From positions 1 to 9,615 of the forward strand of contig SFGV01000069.1 of NCBI GenBank assembly GCA_004557545.1: DNA of 9,615 bases, in the 5' to 3' direction. The stretch is from Succinatimonas hippei. GTDB lineage: Bacteria > Pseudomonadota > Gammaproteobacteria > Enterobacterales > Succinivibrionaceae. The position numbers and the translations under genes were made by a program. The notes under the pieces were generated by a model, which saw nothing but the letters and a program-made list of their open reading frames with translations, had not been told where the DNA came from and made no database searches. Positions within the stretch are counted from its first letter, which is position 1; each line of letters begins with the position of its first letter. This document shows positions 7,167 to 9,615 of this stretch, piece by piece.

Positions 7167-7451
7167 TCAGACGCGGAGGAAGTCTACGTGCAAGATAGCC
7201 TCGGAAACCGGATGACGCTGGATCTCAACCGGCTTGACGTTGATCTCTTTACCGTCAAGTTTAATTACACATCCCTTGAAGAACTCGTCTTTGAGGGTAG
7301 CGAGGATCAGTTTCTTGCCATCAACAGTGATTGAAACAGCAGGATCCTTGCCTCCGGTAATAACAGCAGGCACCTGCTCAGCGCGACGAAGGCGGCGGCT
7401 CGCACCTCTCCCCAGGTCCTTGCGCTCAACAGCATCTAATACAATAGCCAT
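7167..7451 (-). CDS. rplY: 50S ribosomal protein bL25
   Basis: bL25 binds 5S rRNA in the central protuberance of the large ribosomal subunit. The 94-residue reading equals the length of E. coli L25 and lacks the extra C-terminal domain of the long CTC/TL5 forms. Family landmarks are GRGASRRLRRAEQVPAV near 14-30, GGK at 33-35, the DGKEINVK segment around 66-73, and the closing QRHPVSEAILHVDFLRV. The ATG at 7451 is chosen from these alignment landmarks. The open frame extends upstream to 7625, but that extension contains the promoter and is not family-like. GGAAA lies about 9 bases ahead, a modest Shine-Dalgarno. The gene stands alone, divergent from the dCMP deaminase gene, with its own promoter and terminator. 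Confidence 0.96.
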   Translation of the reverse strand: MAIVLDAVERKDLGRGASRRLRRAEQVPAVITGGKDPAVSITVDGKKLILATLKDEFFKGCVIKLDGKEINVKPVEIQRHPVSEAILHVDFLRV

Positions 7452-7514
7452 AATATTTTTCCATTTAAAAGTTGATATTAACTGTTTAACTGCGACCAGA
7501 AAAACAGCGCGCAT

Positions 7515-7523
7515 ATTATACCA
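7515..7523 (-). promoter_or_regulatory. Extended -10 promoter of rplY
   Basis: On the minus strand the sequence TGGTATAAT gives a perfect TATAAT hexamer plus the extended -10 TG. The nearest -35 candidate (CTCAAA, 16 bases upstream) is poor, as is usual for extended -10 promoters. Transcription would start near 7508, giving a leader of about 57 nt. The leader contains the direct repeat CAGTTAAACAGTTAA. Confidence 0.75.
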
Positions 7524-7692
7524 GCAAATTCGCGGGTTTGAGTAACTCATGATCCTCGCGAAAAATACGCCACATAACCCCGCGGGAATGTCTGACACAG
7601 GACGATATCTTATTCGTTTAGCCACCTCAGATCCTGATTAAGAGCTGATGACCATGGGAAAAAATCTCAGTTCACCCAAGCTCGCGGCATTT

Positions 7693-7701
7693 TGTTACCA
7701 T
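7693..7701 (+). promoter_or_regulatory. Weak candidate promoter of the dCMP deaminase gene
   Basis: TGTTACCAT has the extended -10 form TGnTAnnnT, placed about 25 bases upstream of the start codon at 7726. No good -35 is visible. The alternative is that transcription begins further upstream in the 7524-7690 divergent spacer. Confidence 0.3.
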
Positions 7702-7725
7702 AGTTGCCAAAAAAAAGAGGCGAGC

Positions 7726-8241
7726 ATGTCTGATCAGAAATATATTAGACCTTCCAAAGACGAGTCTTTTATGGAAATAGCCGAAGCGGTTTCCATGCGC
7801 TCAACCTGCTTAAGACGCCGTTACGGCGCCGTGATCGTTTCAGTCGATGGCAGGATAGTTTCAACAGGCTACAACGGAGCCCCCCGCTGCCGCGCCAACT
7901 GCACAGATATAGGTGTATGTCTGCGCGAGCAGCTTAAAATTAAACCCGGCACTCACTATGAGCTCTGCCGCGCCGTCCACGCCGAGGCCAACGCAATCAT
8001 AAACGGCAACCCGCTTGATATCGTAGGCGGGACTCTCTACCTTTGCGGAACCGACGCCAGAACCGGTAAGGCCACCGAGTCAAACCGCCCCTGCGCCATG
8101 TGCGAGAGACTTATCTTAAACGCGCAGATTGCCCGCGTGGTGCTTAAAAATCCAGATGGCACGCTTGTAAGCATCGATCCTAAAAAATGGGAAGACGATG
8201 TCCCGGGCTCCACAAGATATAAAAATCTTGTTATAGATTAG
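7726..8241 (+). CDS. dCMP deaminase-family enzyme (zinc-dependent deoxycytidylate deaminase)
   Basis: The likely reaction is deamination of dCMP to dUMP, feeding thymidylate synthesis in the cytoplasm. The 171 residues contain the family core: RRYGAVIV (31-38), STGYNGAPR (46-54), the HAEANAI zinc motif with His85 and proton-shuttling Glu87, and RPCAMCERLI with zinc ligands Cys123 and Cys126. Further cysteines at 55, 59, 65 and 81 (C..NCTDIGVC and ELCRAVHAE) lie where related ComEB and phage-type dCMP deaminases hold a second, structural zinc. The ATG at 7726 has GAGG 5 bases upstream. The open frame extends to 7648 but that part is not family-like. Many gammaproteobacteria make dUMP through dCTP deaminase instead, so the gene may reflect a different route or transfer from anaerobic Firmicutes or Bacteroidetes. 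Another cytidine-nucleotide specificity remains possible. Confidence 0.88.
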   Translation: MSDQKYIRPSKDESFMEIAEAVSMRSTCLRRRYGAVIVSVDGRIVSTGYNGAPRCRANCTDIGVCLREQLKIKPGTHYELCRAVHAEANAIINGNPLDIVGGTLYLCGTDARTGKATESNRPCAMCERLILNAQIARVVLKNPDGTLVSIDPKKWEDDVPGSTRYKNLVID

Positions 8242-8301
8242 TAAGACCTTCATTCTGATGTAACTTATCGGGTGAAGGCGAGGATTAAAAAAAATTAAAG
8301 C

Positions 8302-8320
8302 GGCTCACATGAGCCTTTAT
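8302..8320 (+). terminator. Possible weak terminator after the dCMP deaminase gene
   Basis: GGCTCA and TGAGCC (8302-8307 and 8310-8315) form a tight hairpin followed by TTTATT. The T run is short, so read-through into the HAD gene is likely. A second, longer-looped pair CCTTCA/TGAAGG lies just upstream at about 8247-8278. Confidence 0.4.
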
Positions 8321-8357
8321 TCTGCTGACTGACCATCTATTTATATAAAGAAAGAAC

Positions 8358-8978
8358 ATGACCGACTTAAGCAAAATTGCGCTTTTTAAGGCGCTGGTAT
8401 TTGATCTTGACGGCACGCTTATAGACAGCGAGCCATCCCACCTGAACGCGTGGAATGAGATCCTAAAGGACGTTGGGCTCCCGCCTATGGACTGGGACTA
8501 CATTCAGAGCGTTGGAGGAATAAGCTCAGCCCAGATCTGCCGCATGCGCTGTGAGGCCGCGGGAAGAACCGATCTGGATCCGGTAAAAACCGCGAGACGC
8601 AAGACCGATCTTTACATCAGCAAATATCTGGACACCATTCCCCTGTTCGAGCCGATCGCTAAGATCCTGGAGGATGGCAAAAAACGCGGCCAGAAGATAG
8701 CTGTCGCCACAGGATCCCAGTTGCATGAGACCACCAGACTGCTTACCCGCCTCCACCTTATCGACAAGATTGACGCGATTGTGACGTCTGATCAGGTAAA
8801 GCACTGCAAGCCCGCGCCTGACACCTATATTGAAGCGGCAAAAAGGCTTGGAGTAGCTCCATCTGACTGCCTTGTCTTTGAGGATACCAATGTGGGTCTT
8901 CAGGGGATCAAGGCCGCGGGAATGACAGCGCTTCAGGTTGCGGACGGTAAGATCATCTCCGACTATCTGAAACCATAA
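8358..8978 (+). CDS. HAD-superfamily hydrolase, beta-phosphoglucomutase/YqaB-like phosphatase
   Basis: Probably a cytoplasmic sugar-phosphate phosphatase or beta-phosphoglucomutase-type enzyme. Its 206 residues carry all four HAD motifs: FDLDGTLIDSEP with nucleophile Asp16 and acid/base Asp18, VATGS with Thr118, Lys151 in HCKPAPDTY, and FEDTNVGLQGIKAAG with Glu175/Asp176. The helical cap inserted between motifs I and II (about 25-95) makes it subfamily IA. Length and motifs suit the YqaB, YniC or phosphoglycolate-phosphatase-like group; substrate cannot be told. The ATG at 8358 has only a weak AAAGAAAG ahead. A TATATA box at 8342-8347 is so close that a transcript from it would be nearly leaderless. 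Co-transcription with the dCMP deaminase gene, 116 bp upstream, is the alternative. Confidence 0.9.
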   Translation: MTDLSKIALFKALVFDLDGTLIDSEPSHLNAWNEILKDVGLPPMDWDYIQSVGGISSAQICRMRCEAAGRTDLDPVKTARRKTDLYISKYLDTIPLFEPIAKILEDGKKRGQKIAVATGSQLHETTRLLTRLHLIDKIDAIVTSDQVKHCKPAPDTYIEAAKRLGVAPSDCLVFEDTNVGLQGIKAAGMTALQVADGKIISDYLKP

Positions 8979-8997
8979 TTCTGGTTCACGAAAAAAG

Positions 8998-9034
8998 ATG
9001 CTCCCTCGCAAGCTCTGTGGGGGCATTTTTGTTT
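8998..9034 (+). terminator. Intrinsic terminator of the HAD gene
   Basis: ATGCTCCC (8998-9005) pairs with GGGGGCAT (9019-9026), eight pairs including one G-T wobble, followed by TTTTTGTTT. It begins about 20 bases after the stop codon. Confidence 0.85.
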
Positions 9035-9038
9035 CCAA

Positions 9039-9348
9039 GGATACCCCTGAAGCTGATACATATCTGCGCTACTTACTCATACCGATAGCTACTGCGGTGG
9101 CAGTGACTACGCCTTTGAAACCTGCTGGTACATCGGCATGACCTGGATTAACCGCGTCGTTGCCGATTACTTGATGACGATCGTAAGCACAAAGACACCG
9201 GCAAAAACGCCGGGTTGCGTCCTAAACCGCCACTGAGTGAGATAAGACCTCGCCGACTATTCAGTCAGCGACGGTGTCAGACTCATATCCTCTTACAATA
9301 CTGGTTAATTTCGCCTGCGTAAACATCTATTCTCAGGCGTTCAGACGA
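9039..9348. other. Gene-free stretch with broken, overlapping reading frames, possibly a decayed gene
   Basis: No intact gene is visible. On the plus strand two overlapping open stretches have protein-like composition. One runs 9057-9233 (59 codons, including SDYAFETCWYIGMTWINRV). The other runs 9152-9322 (56 codons, including DDDRKHKDTGKNAGLRPKPP). Neither has a credible start, and reading from the first to the second needs a frameshift near 9170. That pattern fits an old pseudogene or insertion-sequence fragment, but I do not recognise the family. A short hairpin CCGGC/GCCGG lies around 9198-9213. Confidence 0.35.
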
Positions 9349-9615
9349 CTACTTAAGTCTCTTGATAGCGACCACACATTTCTTCCCATAGAAGACCAGT
9401 CCCACGGCGGTCACATTAAAGGTCTCATCCTGATCTATAAATTCCTGAGCGTAGTTTTTTGCTTCTATCTGTTCTATGGCATTTTGCGCGTAAGCTTTGG
9501 CCTGTGTCAGGTTACCAGCGACTTTGATCTCAATTACCATAGCGCTCAGTTCATTGTCATAGCTGAACTTTATATCAGCGTAGCCTTCTCCCGCCTCGTC
9601 CTCCACTTTAAGATC
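9349..9615 (-). CDS. C-terminal end of a PD-(D/E)XK nuclease-superfamily protein, probably AAA-ATPase-like/PDDEXK_9 (partial, 5' end off window)
   Basis: Only the last 88 codons are in the window; the frame stays open to the right edge. The visible part shows a PD-(D/E)XK core: GYADIKF with Asp14 of the visible part, then about 15 residues on VIEIK with Glu29 and Lys31. A helix rich in Ala and Gln follows (AYAQNAIEQIEAKNYA), and a closing strand VGLVFYGKKCVVAI. This order is typical of the C-terminal domain fused to an AAA-ATPase-like N-terminal domain in proteins abundant in gut anaerobes, often in many copies per genome. Their function is not established. The GTG at 9606 is an internal codon here, not a start. 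The stop at 9349 faces the HAD gene convergently. Confidence 0.8.
   Translation of the reverse strand, partial: DLKVEDEAGEGYADIKFSYDNELSAMVIEIKVAGNLTQAKAYAQNAIEQIEAKNYAQEFIDQDETFNVTAVGLVFYGKKCVVAIKRLK

Noticed and set aside
7065..7334. Plus-strand open frame of 89 codons overlapping the end of rplY and its terminator
   Set aside because: It lies antisense to a clear ribosomal protein gene, crosses a strong terminator, and has no family features.
7452..7625. N-terminal extension of rplY by 58 codons
   Set aside because: The extension contains the TATAAT promoter and is absent from the 94-residue family form.
7648..7725. N-terminal extension of the dCMP deaminase by 26 codons
   Set aside because: The internal ATG at 7726 has a better ribosome binding site and matches where the family begins.
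8526..9038. Minus-strand open frame of 170 codons opposite the HAD gene
   Set aside because: It is the complement of a gene with all four HAD motifs and would run through the HAD terminator.
9061..9170. Minus-strand frame reading VPAGFKGVVTATAVAIG, which looks protein-like
   Set aside because: Short, with no start and a stop close by; the plus-strand frames are equally open, so it cannot be preferred.

Overview
The window looks like chromosomal core DNA of a gammaproteobacterium, most likely an anaerobic or gut-associated lineage such as Succinivibrionaceae (order Aeromonadales). The lineage is an inference. It rests on an E. coli-type TopA with three C-terminal zinc ribbons, a single-domain SohB next to topA, a short 94-residue L25 of the gamma type, and a PD-(D/E)XK protein of a family common in gut anaerobes. 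No tRNA, rRNA, CRISPR array or intact insertion sequence is visible.

Left part (1-6180), all on the minus strand. A three-gene operon runs cvfB-like (5936-4938), sohB (4948-3692), topA (3665-1038), with an 11-bp stop/start overlap between the first two genes and 26 bp between sohB and topA. It ends in a clear intrinsic terminator at 996-1025. Downstream of that terminator, with its own extended -10 promoter, lies a ChvE-type periplasmic sugar-binding protein (840 to beyond base 1). The rest of that ABC transporter would lie off the left edge. Upstream of the cvfB-like gene is a dense cluster of TGTCA/TGACA motifs that looks like a regulator-binding array.

Middle part (6102-7523), minus strand. 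A small membrane-anchored protein of unknown function (6662-6189) has four cysteines and a tandem 12-residue repeat. It is followed by its own terminator and preceded by a nested 39-bp dyad. Then comes about 360 bp with no convincing gene but with one bulged hairpin, and then rplY (7451-7167) with an extended -10 promoter and a strong terminator.

Right part (7693-9615). On the plus strand, divergent from rplY, are a Cys-rich dCMP deaminase-family enzyme (7726-8241) and a HAD-superfamily sugar-phosphatase-like hydrolase (8358-8978) ending in a strong terminator. A roughly 310-bp stretch with broken, overlapping reading frames follows. The window closes with the C-terminal end of a minus-strand PD-(D/E)XK nuclease-superfamily protein, probably an AAA-ATPase-like/PDDEXK_9 protein.

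The genes fall into DNA topology (topA), envelope protein turnover (sohB), RNA binding or translation (cvfB-like, rplY), pyrimidine nucleotide supply (dCMP deaminase) and sugar metabolism (ChvE-like, HAD). I did not find an obvious new multi-gene defence or mobile system. The most unusual signals are regulatory sequence arrays and the two gene-free stretches.
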